A stretch of 64,000 nucleotides of DNA from Rossellomorea marisflavi (lineage in GTDB: Bacteria; Bacillota; Bacilli; Bacillales; Bacillaceae_B). Below are positions 37,381-48,471 of this stretch, piece by piece. The notes under the pieces are model-generated. The model searched no databases and was not told where the DNA came from. It worked only from the letters and a program-made list of their open reading frames with translations. The stretch is from the NCBI RefSeq assembly GCF_001274775.1, contig NZ_LGUE01000005.1, positions 367,836 through 431,835 on the forward strand, read 5' to 3'. Positions within the stretch are counted from its first letter, which is position 1. Every line of letters begins with the position of its first letter. Made by a program: the position numbers and the translations under genes.

Positions 37381-37746
37381 ATGCAGGTAGAGCCTAGAAA
37401 TACAACGGAAGCGGCCCTGCTCGATTATAAGACGGGGCTTGGGATCTTCACTGAAAAAATGCCGGAGCTGGCGCAGCAATACAATGCTTTCACGGAGCAC
37501 TGTTTCCGTGAAGGGGTATTATCAAAGAAAGAGAAGCAGCTGATCGCCCTTGGCATCAGTTTGTATTCTCAAGATGAGTACTGCATCATCTACCACACAA
37601 AGGGTTGTCTCGATCAAGGGTGTACGGAAGAGGAAATCCTTGAAGCCGTGGGGGTGACCGCTGCATTCGGCGGCGGCGCAGCCATGAGCCAGGCGGTCAC
37701 GCTTGTTCAGCAATCCATGCAGGATCTGAATGAACTGAAGCATTAA
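37381..37746 (+). CDS. yurZ: Carboxymuconolactone decarboxylase/AhpD-family protein YurZ
   Basis: 121 residues, all-helical AhpD-like fold. The region DEYCIIYHTKGC has Cys68, His72 and Cys76, a C-x3-H-x3-C variation of the AhpD active site, hinting at peroxidase-related redox activity. Located between metNPQ and sufC exactly as B. subtilis yurZ. Own ribosome site GGAGCTG upstream; regulation unknown. Confidence 0.88.
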   Translation: MQVEPRNTTEAALLDYKTGLGIFTEKMPELAQQYNAFTEHCFREGVLSKKEKQLIALGISLYSQDEYCIIYHTKGCLDQGCTEEEILEAVGVTAAFGGGAAMSQAVTLVQQSMQDLNELKH

Positions 37747-37983
37747 AGGGGGGTCTTCGGACTCTCTTTTTTTTGCATTATAAAAGAGGATGAACTCCTT
37801 TCAGGAGGATACAGGCGGAAACGTGTAAGAAAGTCTGACAATTTAGTGCAGAACAGGAGTGAAGGATGATTTTCTGAAAAAATCACCCTACACACGTTTT
37901 GGCAAAAGAATGGCAGGGTAGTATCCTTAATGAGTAACACAAAAACCTGAAAGGAATGATTCACTATCGACTCTCTTGACAGT
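37747..37983. other. Gap downstream of yurZ, no clear gene
   Basis: Short stop-rich frames only. AAAGGGGGGTC...GACTCTCTTTTTTTT just after yurZ (37745-37772) is a weak terminator. A 14-base GGAGGATACAGGCG follows, but no start and frame of useful length lie behind it. Confidence 0.4.
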
Positions 37984-38160
37984 ATGTCGTACACAAGCGA
38001 AATGGAAAAGGCCATGCATGGAGCCCACGGAGTAGGGTACGAGGTGTACAAACGAAAGCATGAAGTTCGGATGCAAGTAGAGAAGCAGAGAGAGAAGGAT
38101 TATAGGGAAAGCCGCAGGATGATTGCTGCACTCGATCGAAAAGTGCATGCTAATATATAG
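37984..38160 (+). CDS. Candidate small charged protein, unrecognised
   Basis: A 58-residue frame, strongly basic and helical: it contains MEKAMHGAHG, YEVYKRKHEV and a long Glu/Lys/Arg/Gln helix (VEKQREKDYRESRRMIAAL). No obvious ribosome site precedes the ATG, which counts against it, but a credible intrinsic terminator lies 17 bases after the stop, as expected for an expressed small gene. Could be a degenerate remnant. No family recognised. Confidence 0.35.
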   Translation: MSYTSEMEKAMHGAHGVGYEVYKRKHEVRMQVEKQREKDYRESRRMIAALDRKVHANI

Positions 38161-38176
38161 AAGAATGACGGAGGAG

Positions 38177-38206
38177 CCGGTGATGGATGAATCACTGGTT
38201 TTTCTT
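38177..38206 (+). terminator. Intrinsic terminator between yurZ and suf
   Basis: CCGGTGAT pairs with ATCACTGG (one G-U) around GGATGA, followed by TTTTTCTT. It has no recognised upstream gene except the 58-residue frame. Confidence 0.65.
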
Positions 38207-38365
38207 ATGTATAGAGGTTTAAATGGGCACCCATCCGTGATAAGGTAGGGGTTGTGGGAACATGATTCGCTCATGGGACGGATCATGTATGCAGAAGGGC
38301 GTTTGGGCCAACAATAGAAGGGTATTTTTTCCCGTTTCCATGCCGTCCCCTTTTGTCTGAAAAAG

Positions 38366-38394
38366 TTGATTATAGCTTTTATTTGTTATAAGAT
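38366..38394 (+). promoter_or_regulatory. Candidate sigma-A promoter of the suf operon
   Basis: TTGATT (38366-38371), 17 bases, TAAGAT (38389-38394), about 70 bases before the sufC start. Confidence 0.5.
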
Positions 38395-38466
38395 TGTAAT
38401 GATAATAAATTGAGAATGGATAAAGAATCCCTTTATTTCATTTATAAAGTCACGGAGGTAATATAC

Positions 38467-39252
38467 ATGGCAGGTTCTACTTTAACAATCAAAGATCTTC
38501 ATGTGGAGATCGAAGGTAAAGAAATCCTCAAGGGTGTCAACCTTGAAATCAAAGGTGGAGAAATTCACGCGGTCATGGGACCGAATGGTACTGGTAAATC
38601 CACTCTTTCATCTGCAATCATGGGTCACCCGAAATACGAAGTGACAAAAGGAAGCATCACATTCGACGGTGAAGATGTCCTTGAAATGGAAGTAGACGAA
38701 CGCGCACGCGTAGGTCTTTTCCTCGCTATGCAATACCCAAGTGAAATCAGCGGTGTGACGAATGCCGACTTCCTTCGTTCTGCCATCAACAGCCGACGCG
38801 AAGAAGGGGAAGAAATCTCCCTTATGAAGTTCATCCGCAAAATGGATTCCGAAATGGAATACCTTGAAATGGATCCGGACATGGCACAGCGTTACCTGAA
38901 TGAAGGATTCTCCGGTGGGGAGAAGAAGCGTAACGAAATCCTTCAATTGATGATGCTTCAGCCTAAAATCGCCATCCTTGATGAGATCGATTCAGGACTT
39001 GATATCGATGCCCTCAAAGTCGTGTCAAAAGGAATCAACAAAATGCGCGGAGAAGACTTCGGCTGCTTGATCATCACTCACTACCAACGTCTATTGAACT
39101 ACATCACGCCTGATCACGTTCACGTGATGATGCAAGGACGCGTTGTGAAATCCGGCGGTAAAGAACTTGCTCAGCGCCTTGAAGCAGAAGGATATGACTG
39201 GATCAAAGAAGAACTGGGAATCAAAGACGAAACTGTCGGCCAAGAAGCGTAA
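38467..39252 (+). CDS. sufC: Fe-S cluster assembly ATPase SufC
   Basis: 261 residues, ABC-type ATPase of the SufBCD scaffold. Walker A GPNGTGKST (38-46), signature FSGGEKKRNE, Walker B IAILDEIDSGLD and His in IITHYQRLL. ACGGAGGT precedes ATG 38467; an in-frame ATG at 38410 falls close to the promoter. First gene of sufCDSUB, which is essential in B. subtilis. Confidence 0.97.
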   Translation: MAGSTLTIKDLHVEIEGKEILKGVNLEIKGGEIHAVMGPNGTGKSTLSSAIMGHPKYEVTKGSITFDGEDVLEMEVDERARVGLFLAMQYPSEISGVTNADFLRSAINSRREEGEEISLMKFIRKMDSEMEYLEMDPDMAQRYLNEGFSGGEKKRNEILQLMMLQPKIAILDEIDSGLDIDALKVVSKGINKMRGEDFGCLIITHYQRLLNYITPDHVHVMMQGRVVKSGGKELAQRLEAEGYDWIKEELGIKDETVGQEA

Positions 39253-39269
39253 GAGTTAGGGGGATGAAT

Positions 39270-42239
<2,970 letters not shown>

Positions 42240-42278
42240 GCTTTTCTTCTTGCTCCATTAACGAATGGAGGAATCAAC

Positions 42279-43676
42279 ATGGCGAAGAAGATGCCTGAGA
42301 TCGGAGATTACAAATACGGTTTTAGCGATAAAGACGTATCGATTTTCCGTTCAAAACGCGGTTTGACGCGGGAAATCGTTGAAGAGATCTCCCGTATGAA
42401 AGATGAACCGAAATGGATGCTTGATTTCCGCTTGAAATCATTGGATCATTTCTATAATATGGCGATGCCTCAGTGGGGAGGAAATCTCCAGGAACTGAAT
42501 TTCGATGATATCACATATTACGTGAAGCCATCTGAGAAGTCCGAGCGCAGCTGGGATGAAGTTCCGGAAGAAATCAAGCAGACGTTCGATAAGCTTGGGA
42601 TCCCTGAAGCAGAGCAAAAATACCTTGCCGGTGTATCGGCTCAGTATGAGTCCGAAGTGGTTTACCACAACATGCAGGAAGATCTTGAGGAAATGGGGAT
42701 CGTCTTCAAGGACACAGATTCTGCTCTTAAAGAAAATGAAGAGCTGTTCCGTGAGCATTGGGCGAAAGTCATCCCGCCTACAGACAACAAGTTCGCAGCA
42801 TTGAACTCGGCTGTATGGTCAGGTGGATCCTTCATCTATGTACCGAAGGGCATCAAGGTGGATACGCCACTTCAAGCTTACTTCCGTATCAACTCTGAGA
42901 ATATGGGTCAGTTCGAGCGTACGCTCATCATCGTGGATGAAGATGCGAGCGTTCACTATGTAGAGGGATGTACAGCACCTGTCTACACAACGAACTCCCT
43001 TCACTCGGCTGTCGTCGAGATCATCATCAAGAAAAATGCGTACTGCCGCTATACAACGATCCAAAACTGGGCGAACAATGTTTACAACCTTGTAACGAAG
43101 CGTGCAGTATGTGAAGAGAACGCAACGATGGAATGGGTCGATGGAAACATCGGTTCAAAACTGACGATGAAATACCCTGCGGTCATCCTTAAAGGGGAAG
43201 GCGCTCGTGGTATGACGCTTTCCATCGCACTTGCAGGTAAAGGGCAGCATCAGGATGCCGGTGCCAAAATGATCCACCTTGCACCGAACACGTCCTCTAC
43301 GATTGTTTCCAAATCCATTTCGAAACACGGTGGGAAAGTAACGTATCGCGGAATCGTGCATTTCGGACGCAAAGCGGAAGGCGCACGCTCGAACATCGAG
43401 TGTGACACGCTGATCATGGATAACCAATCCACTTCTGATACGATCCCTTACAACGAAATCCTGAACGATAACATTTCCCTTGAGCACGAGGCGAAAGTAT
43501 CGAAGGTTTCTGAAGAGCAGCTCTTCTACTTGATGAGTCGCGGAATCTCAGAAGAAGAAGCAACGGAAATGATCGTAATGGGCTTCATCGAGCCGTTCAC
43601 AAAAGAACTTCCAATGGAATATGCCGTTGAAATGAACCGTCTCATCAAGTTCGAGATGGAAGGTTCAATCGGATAA
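42279..43676 (+). CDS. sufB: Fe-S cluster scaffold SufB
   Basis: 465 residues, core scaffold subunit. Conserved regions [38 protein letters not shown] and the C-terminal [15 protein letters not shown] are present. 39 bases behind sufU with GGAGGA before the ATG. Last gene of the operon; a terminator follows. Confidence 0.97.
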   Translation: MAKKMPEIGDYKYGFSDKDVSIFRSKRGLTREIVEEISRMKDEPKWMLDFRLKSLDHFYNMAMPQWGGNLQELNFDDITYYVKPSEKSERSWDEVPEEIKQTFDKLGIPEAEQKYLAGVSAQYESEVVYHNMQEDLEEMGIVFKDTDSALKENEELFREHWAKVIPPTDNKFAALNSAVWSGGSFIYVPKGIKVDTPLQAYFRINSENMGQFERTLIIVDEDASVHYVEGCTAPVYTTNSLHSAVVEIIIKKNAYCRYTTIQNWANNVYNLVTKRAVCEENATMEWVDGNIGSKLTMKYPAVILKGEGARGMTLSIALAGKGQHQDAGAKMIHLAPNTSSTIVSKSISKHGGKVTYRGIVHFGRKAEGARSNIECDTLIMDNQSTSDTIPYNEILNDNISLEHEAKVSKVSEEQLFYLMSRGISEEEATEMIVMGFIEPFTKELPMEYAVEMNRLIKFEMEGSIG

Positions 43677-43694
43677 TAATCAACGCAGACGATA

Positions 43695-43727
43695 AGACGG
43701 AGCCCATCTCGGCTCCGTCTTTTTTTA
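43695..43727 (+). terminator. Intrinsic terminator of the suf operon
   Basis: Perfect AGACGGAGCC/GGCTCCGTCT stem around CATCTC and a run of seven T. Confidence 0.95.
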
Positions 43728-43779
43728 TTTATTTCATAAGGAAGAAAATTTATCTGTTTTGTAGCCCGCTCACAGGCTC

Positions 43780-44292
43780 TCATACCGCTGGAGCTAACTT
43801 CTTATGCCCTTTTCGATTTTTTCGCTGTTTCCTCACATAAGGCATTACCCACCGATCCAGTCCATACCGGCCGGCATTCGCTCCTGCGACAAGCAGGAAG
43901 ATTGTGAGGATGACCATCTGCGGGTTGGTGCTGGTGGTTCCGCTGAGAAGGAAGCTGAAGTTCATCGTGATGCCACCGAGGGCTGCAAGATTCGTGAACA
44001 GTCCGAGGATCAAGCCGATTCCGACGAGAACCTCTCCCCACATGACGAGTGTGGCGAACAGCTCATGGTTAGGGAGTGCGACCTGTTCAAGGAAGGTTGC
44101 CCACCACGTCTGTACAGCCGGATGATCACCTGTCGCCTTGCCGATTGCTCCTTGGAGGAACCCGTTGACTTCAAATCCCCCGGTAATCTTTCCAATGCCG
44201 GATGTCAACCAGAAGTACCCCAGATACAGCCTGATAATCGTCAATACGCCTGCCACTGCTTTATTGTTACGTAGAAATGCGTTTATCATCAT
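43780..44292 (-). CDS. DoxX-family membrane protein
   Basis: 170 residues, four predicted membrane segments, longer than the CatD-like protein at 0.5 kb. Typical DoxX stretches are LTIIRLYLGYFWLTSGIGKI and LFATLVMWGEVLVGIGLILGL; the C-terminus is strongly basic (KQRKNRKGHKK). Function unclear, usually linked to quinone or thiosulfate redox chemistry. Two adjacent start codons are possible. A partial Rex-like sequence lies upstream. Confidence 0.8.
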   Translation of the reverse strand: MMINAFLRNNKAVAGVLTIIRLYLGYFWLTSGIGKITGGFEVNGFLQGAIGKATGDHPAVQTWWATFLEQVALPNHELFATLVMWGEVLVGIGLILGLFTNLAALGGITMNFSFLLSGTTSTNPQMVILTIFLLVAGANAGRYGLDRWVMPYVRKQRKNRKGHKKLAPAV

Positions 44293-44375
44293 CGTTCACT
44301 CCCTGATTCCGTTTTAAGAGGGCTAGCTCCTCTACACTTTCAGTATAAGCACGAAAGAGAAAAAAGACGATAAGT

Positions 44376-44393
44376 TTGTTCAGTATTTCACAA
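44376..44393 (-). promoter_or_regulatory. Rex-like sequence upstream of the DoxX gene
   Basis: TTGTTCAGTATTTCACAA matches the Rex consensus TTGTGAAATATTTCACAA at 15 of 18 positions, with one arm intact. A reverse-strand TATACT (44342-44347) could be the gene's -10. Redox control of a DoxX protein would be plausible but is unproven. Confidence 0.3.
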
Positions 44394-44548
44394 ACTAGAC
44401 AATTCTTCATGACAAACTTGTTAACTTTTGGATGAAGGGGTTAAAAGGAGCAATGAGGGGCTTTTCATAAGCGATTCCGACACCTCCAAACGGAAATCGA
44501 ATGGGTTCTGTGATAGAATGAATTCACATAAAAGGCAGGTGCTGAACG

Positions 44549-45391
44549 ATGATCTATGTTGGCGTGACAGGGTGGGGGGACCATGACACCCTTTATGAAA
44601 ACGTCCCGGCAAGGGATAAGCTGAAGGAGTACGGCGCTCACTTCCCTGTGGTGGAAGTGGATGCATCCTTTTATGCCGTACAGCCGGTGAAAAATGTAAG
44701 GAAATGGGTGGATGAAACACCTGATGCGTTCCGATTCATCGTGAAGGCCTATCAGGGGATGACGGGGCATCAGCGCGGTGAGATCCCGTTTGAATCAAAG
44801 GATGCCATGTTCGAGGCCTTCAAGGAATCCATCGTTCCATTCCTGGAGAGCGGTAAGCTTGCCATGATCTTATTCCAATTCCCGCCATGGTTCGACTGTA
44901 CAAAAGATAATGTGAACTATATCAGATATTGCAGGGAACAGATGCAGGGCATCCCCGTGTCTCTGGAATTTCGTCACCAAAGCTGGTATTCACCCGATTT
45001 CCGCCAGGGGACGCTCGGTTTCATGAAGAATGAAGACTGGATCCATTCGATCTGTGATGAGCCTCAGGCTGGAGAAGGATCTGTCCCAAGAGTGGTCGAA
45101 GCGACGAACGGAGATGCCACCCTCATCCGTTTCCACGGACGGAATGTGTATGGCTGGAATCACACGGGTAAGGAAAACTGGCGCGAGGTCCGTTATCTCT
45201 ACCGGTATAATCAGGCCGAGCTTGAGGAGTGGATTCCCCATATCAGGAAGCTGGAGCAAGAATCGAAGGATCTGTATATCCTTTTCAATAATAATTCAGG
45301 CGGTGACGCTGCGGATAATGCCAAACAGATGATCGACCTGCTTGGAATACAGTACAGTGGCCTTGCACCTAAGCAGCTGGATCTGTTCTGA
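44549..45391 (+). CDS. yunF: DUF72-family protein YunF
   Basis: 280 residues, TIM-barrel-like DUF72 fold: start MIYVGVTGWGDHD, then HFPVVEVDASFYAVQ and the DATLIRFHGRN block, ending in NNSGGDAADNAKQM. Enzymatic activity unknown; the conserved Asp/Glu and aromatic residues suggest an enzyme, possibly a nuclease. B. subtilis yunF is the equivalent and is followed by yunD, as here. Confidence 0.9.
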   Translation: MIYVGVTGWGDHDTLYENVPARDKLKEYGAHFPVVEVDASFYAVQPVKNVRKWVDETPDAFRFIVKAYQGMTGHQRGEIPFESKDAMFEAFKESIVPFLESGKLAMILFQFPPWFDCTKDNVNYIRYCREQMQGIPVSLEFRHQSWYSPDFRQGTLGFMKNEDWIHSICDEPQAGEGSVPRVVEATNGDATLIRFHGRNVYGWNHTGKENWREVRYLYRYNQAELEEWIPHIRKLEQESKDLYILFNNNSGGDAADNAKQMIDLLGIQYSGLAPKQLDLF

Positions 45392-45434
45392 TGCACATGT
45401 AGAAAAAGGAATAGCCTTACAGGAGTGAACTTAA

Positions 45435-46796
45435 TTGAAAGAAACGATCCATATTTATCACACCAATGATTTGCATAGCCATTTTGAACACTGGTCGAGG
45501 ATCCGGGACCTCATGAAGGACAGGAGACTGCTGCATGAGGGCGAAGGAGACGAAGTCTTCGCATTTGATATAGGAGATCATGTCGATCGATCCCATCCTC
45601 TCACAGAGGCCACCCTAGGGAAGGGAAACATCAAGTTCCTGAACGAAGCAGGGTACGACGGAGTCACGATCGGGAACAACGAAGGCATCACCCTTGATCA
45701 TGAAGAACTGAATCACCTGTATGATGAAGCGGCATTCCCGGTCATTCTGGGGAACCTCTTTGACGAATCCATGGCGCTGCCGGATTGGGCAAGTCCTTAT
45801 CAGATCTACAGGACGAAAGGAGGCGTGAAGATCGGGGTTCTCGGTTTAACGGCGCCTTTCTATCCTTTTTATCAGGCGCTGGGCTGGACCGTCACCGAGC
45901 CCATCGCTGAGCTGAGGAAGCTGTTGGACGAACTGAGGCCGAAAGTGGACGTCCTCATCCTTTTATCCCATCTGGGCATCCGTGACGATGAATGGATCGG
46001 GGAGGAGTTTCCCGAAGTGGATGTCATCCTCGGTGCCCACACCCATCACATCCTACATGAAGGGAAAGAGGTCAACGGCACCCTTCTCGGTGCAGCAGGC
46101 AAGTACGGTAATTTTGTCGGTCATATGGTGATTGAAGTGGATTCTTCAAGCAAGAAGATCCTCACGAGGAAAGCCGGGCTCTATGCGTATGAAGATCTTC
46201 CTGAATCCGGTGTTGAGCTGGATGAGGAACGAGGGTGGGTACTGAATGGTCAGGCATTACTGGAGGAAGAAATTGCCGATCTTAAAACAGGGCTCTCCGT
46301 CGATTGGTATGCTCCGTCGCCGCTGCCGCTCCTTCTCAGTGAAGCACTCATGGAGTGGACAGATGCCGATTGTTCCTTCGTGAATGCGGGACTCCTCATG
46401 GAAGGCCTGCAAAAAGGGGCCGTCACAAAGAGGGACCTGCATCACATCCTGCCACACCCGATTAATCCGTGTCTGATCACGCTCACGGGAGAAGAGTTGA
46501 AGGAGATCATCACGCTCACCTTAAATGAATCATGGCCAGCCCTTGAAGTGAAAGGTCTGGGATTCAGGGGTAGGGTCCTCGGGCAATTCGTTTACACCAA
46601 TATCAGCTTTACTGAAGGTGATCTTTTGGTGGGAGGAGAGCGTCTTGATCCTCATGAGAGCTACAAGGTGGCACTGCCGGATATGTTTACATTCGGTCAT
46701 TTCTTCCCTTCTCTAAAAACAAAAACCAAGAAATATTTCATGCCTGAGTTCTTACGGGATGTGCTTGGGTGGAAACTGGGCAAAATGAAGAACTGA
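45435..46796 (+). CDS. yunD: Metallophosphatase / 5'-nucleotidase-family protein YunD
   Basis: 453 residues with the 5'-nucleotidase two-domain architecture. The N-terminal metallophosphatase has HTNDLHSHFEHW, DIGDHVDRSHP, IGNNEGITLDHEEL and GAHTHHILHEG; the C-terminal domain carries the nucleotide-binding fold. No signal peptide is seen, so it acts in the cytosol, unlike secreted UshA. TTG start seven bases behind AGGAGTG. 44 bases behind yunF. Confidence 0.88.
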   Translation: MKETIHIYHTNDLHSHFEHWSRIRDLMKDRRLLHEGEGDEVFAFDIGDHVDRSHPLTEATLGKGNIKFLNEAGYDGVTIGNNEGITLDHEELNHLYDEAAFPVILGNLFDESMALPDWASPYQIYRTKGGVKIGVLGLTAPFYPFYQALGWTVTEPIAELRKLLDELRPKVDVLILLSHLGIRDDEWIGEEFPEVDVILGAHTHHILHEGKEVNGTLLGAAGKYGNFVGHMVIEVDSSSKKILTRKAGLYAYEDLPESGVELDEERGWVLNGQALLEEEIADLKTGLSVDWYAPSPLPLLLSEALMEWTDADCSFVNAGLLMEGLQKGAVTKRDLHHILPHPINPCLITLTGEELKEIITLTLNESWPALEVKGLGFRGRVLGQFVYTNISFTEGDLLVGGERLDPHESYKVALPDMFTFGHFFPSLKTKTKKYFMPEFLRDVLGWKLGKMKN

Positions 46797-46831
46797 TGGA
46801 ACCGATTTGCTATTCTTCTATGAATAATCCC

Positions 46832-46879
46832 CTGCAATAGGTAATTATACCTTGCAGAATTACAGGTTTCCTTTATAAT
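46832..46879 (+). promoter_or_regulatory. Promoter with overlapping inverted repeat upstream of the HD-GYP gene
   Basis: TTGCAG (46852-46857), 16 bases, TATAAT (46874-46879). An inverted repeat CTGCAA-TA-GGTA-ATTA-TACC-TTGCAG (46832-46857) ends exactly on the -35 box, which makes it a good operator candidate. No T run follows, so it is not a terminator. Confidence 0.55.
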
Positions 46880-46932
46880 GGACATATTAGTAAATTTTGT
46901 CGAAAAATGAAGGGGATATATAGGAGATTAGT

Positions 46933-48042
46933 ATGATGCTCATTTCTACAAGGTCCATCAGATCCGGCATGGTTCTAGGTTCACCGGTCTATAACATGAG
47001 AGGGAAGACGCTGATTCATGATCGGGTTCCTTTAACGGACCGCATGATTCAGCGGCTGTTAGAGTTGAATATTCAATATGTCTATATCGAAGATTCTCTT
47101 TCCCATGGAATTGAAGTCAAAGAGACCGTTTCAAAGAAAGTGAGACAAGAGACGATCAAAAGCATCGAGAAGGCATTCAGTCAGGTCAAGCAATCGGGCA
47201 TCCCAAAAAGCGTCCTGTTTGAGGAGAGTGCCAGGCAGATGACCGGTATCATCGGAGTCGTCCTGCAGGAAGTCAAGGAGAACAATGACCTTCTTACAAT
47301 CCTGACAGATGTCTTCTCCTATGATTCTTATATCTTCCATCATTCGTTCAATGTGACACTTTATACCCTGTCGATCGGCCTTAAGCTGAATCTTCCCCAA
47401 AAGCAGCTGGAGCAACTAGGGGTGGGAGCGATTCTTCATGATATCGGCAAGATGTGCATATCTGAGGAAATCCTCATGAAGCCGGGCAGGCTTACGGAAG
47501 CGGAATTTGCTGAAATCAAACTCCATTCCGAGAGGGGATTCGAAATTCTTCGAGGCCTTCATTCGGTATCCATCCTGGTAGCGCACTGTGCGTATCAGCA
47601 TCATGAGAGATTAGACGGGTCCGGATATCCCCGGGGAATCACAGAAGAAGATATCCACCCATTCGCCAAGATCATCGCGGTCGCTGATGTCTTTGATGCC
47701 ATGACCTCCAACCGGGTATACCGGGATGCCATGCTTCCCCATCAGGCCCTCGAGATTCTCTATGCAGGAGCGGGGACCTTGTTCGACAGGGATGTCATCG
47801 AAGCCTTCAGGCGCTCCGTGGCCATCTATCCGAATGGGATGATCATCGAGCTGAACGACGATCGGAAAGCCATCGTGGCCGAGCAGAATCAAGGAGTGAC
47901 CGACCGTCCTGTTGTACGGATCGTCGAAGAGCGGGGAGAACGTCTGGAAACCCCTTATGAAATCGATTTGAGCAAGGAATTTGATATCATCATCACGGGC
48001 TTTGATCCTGATTTTGAAGTCGGGATCCCTTCCCGTACATGA
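46933..48042 (+). CDS. HD-GYP domain phosphodiesterase-like protein
   Basis: 369 residues. A short N-terminal DUF3391-like part (1-60) is followed by an HD-GYP domain: HHSFNVTLYTLSIG, ILHDIGKMCI (the HD pair) with the GYP-equivalent QHHERLDGSGYPRG, then AKIIAVADVFDAMTSNRVYR. HD-GYP proteins hydrolyse cyclic di-nucleotides (c-di-GMP) or related signals. All metal ligands appear present. No GGDEF or receiver domain is fused, so the signal input is unknown. The C-terminal about 70 residues are not recognised. Confidence 0.88.
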   Translation: MMLISTRSIRSGMVLGSPVYNMRGKTLIHDRVPLTDRMIQRLLELNIQYVYIEDSLSHGIEVKETVSKKVRQETIKSIEKAFSQVKQSGIPKSVLFEESARQMTGIIGVVLQEVKENNDLLTILTDVFSYDSYIFHHSFNVTLYTLSIGLKLNLPQKQLEQLGVGAILHDIGKMCISEEILMKPGRLTEAEFAEIKLHSERGFEILRGLHSVSILVAHCAYQHHERLDGSGYPRGITEEDIHPFAKIIAVADVFDAMTSNRVYRDAMLPHQALEILYAGAGTLFDRDVIEAFRRSVAIYPNGMIIELNDDRKAIVAEQNQGVTDRPVVRIVEERGERLETPYEIDLSKEFDIIITGFDPDFEVGIPSRT

Positions 48043-48044
48043 CC

Positions 48045-48070
48045 TCTCACTCATGGGGGTCTTTTTTTTT
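48045..48070 (+). terminator. Weak terminator after the HD-GYP gene
   Basis: GACC-TC...GGGGTC hairpin (short, five or six pairs) followed by at least eight T. Confidence 0.55.
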
Positions 48071-48110
48071 GCGTTGGAAGGTTTAAAATATTTCCAATAG
48101 GGAATACCCA

Positions 48111-48139
48111 TTGTCATAGACCCGGCAGTTTGATATAGT
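48111..48139 (+). promoter_or_regulatory. Sigma-A promoter of the L-box transcript
   Basis: TTGTCA (48111-48116), 17 bases, TATAGT (48134-48139), about 40 bases before the riboswitch. Confidence 0.75.
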
Positions 48140-48176
48140 TATATAGAAAATTTTATATGCAACCACATCATCAATC

Positions 48177-48416
48177 CGATGGGGTAGAGGAGCAGGGTTC
48201 ATTAGTAAGCTGTTTGAGGATGACAACAGAGAGAACAGATGAAAGGGAACTTTTGCCGAAGTAGCCATGTATGTCGAATGCATGGGTGCTGGGGTTATCT
48301 TGAAAAAGGATGACACTGTCATTATAGAGACACTCTATAATGGGGAGCTACAGATCGTGATGGAGCACTTACGTTACTGACAAGGTAATGATAGTATCTC
48401 TATCATTGCCTTTTTT
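48177..48416 (+). ncRNA. Lysine riboswitch (L-box) with terminator
   Basis: Lysine-aptamer landmarks in order: GTAGAGGAGCAGG, TGAAAGGGAACTTTTGCCGAAG, GCTGGGGTTATC, GACACTGTCATTATAGAGAC and the closing GGGGAGCTAC; the outer CGAT/ATCG and GTAG/CTAC pairs close P1 (48177-48187 with 48348-48357). The platform ends in AAGGTAATGATAG/CTATCATTGCCTT with a T run (48382-48416), a transcription terminator. Lysine would turn off the downstream transporter gene. Confidence 0.93.
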
Positions 48417-48471
48417 GTTTGCCTTCTATCATGTTTCAGCATTCCCCCCTATCAATTCATAGGAGGAAATC

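Noticed and set aside
37927-38286. A leftward 119-codon frame in the yurZ-sufC gap
   Set aside because: It crosses the rightward terminator and has no ribosome site; composition is not coding-like.
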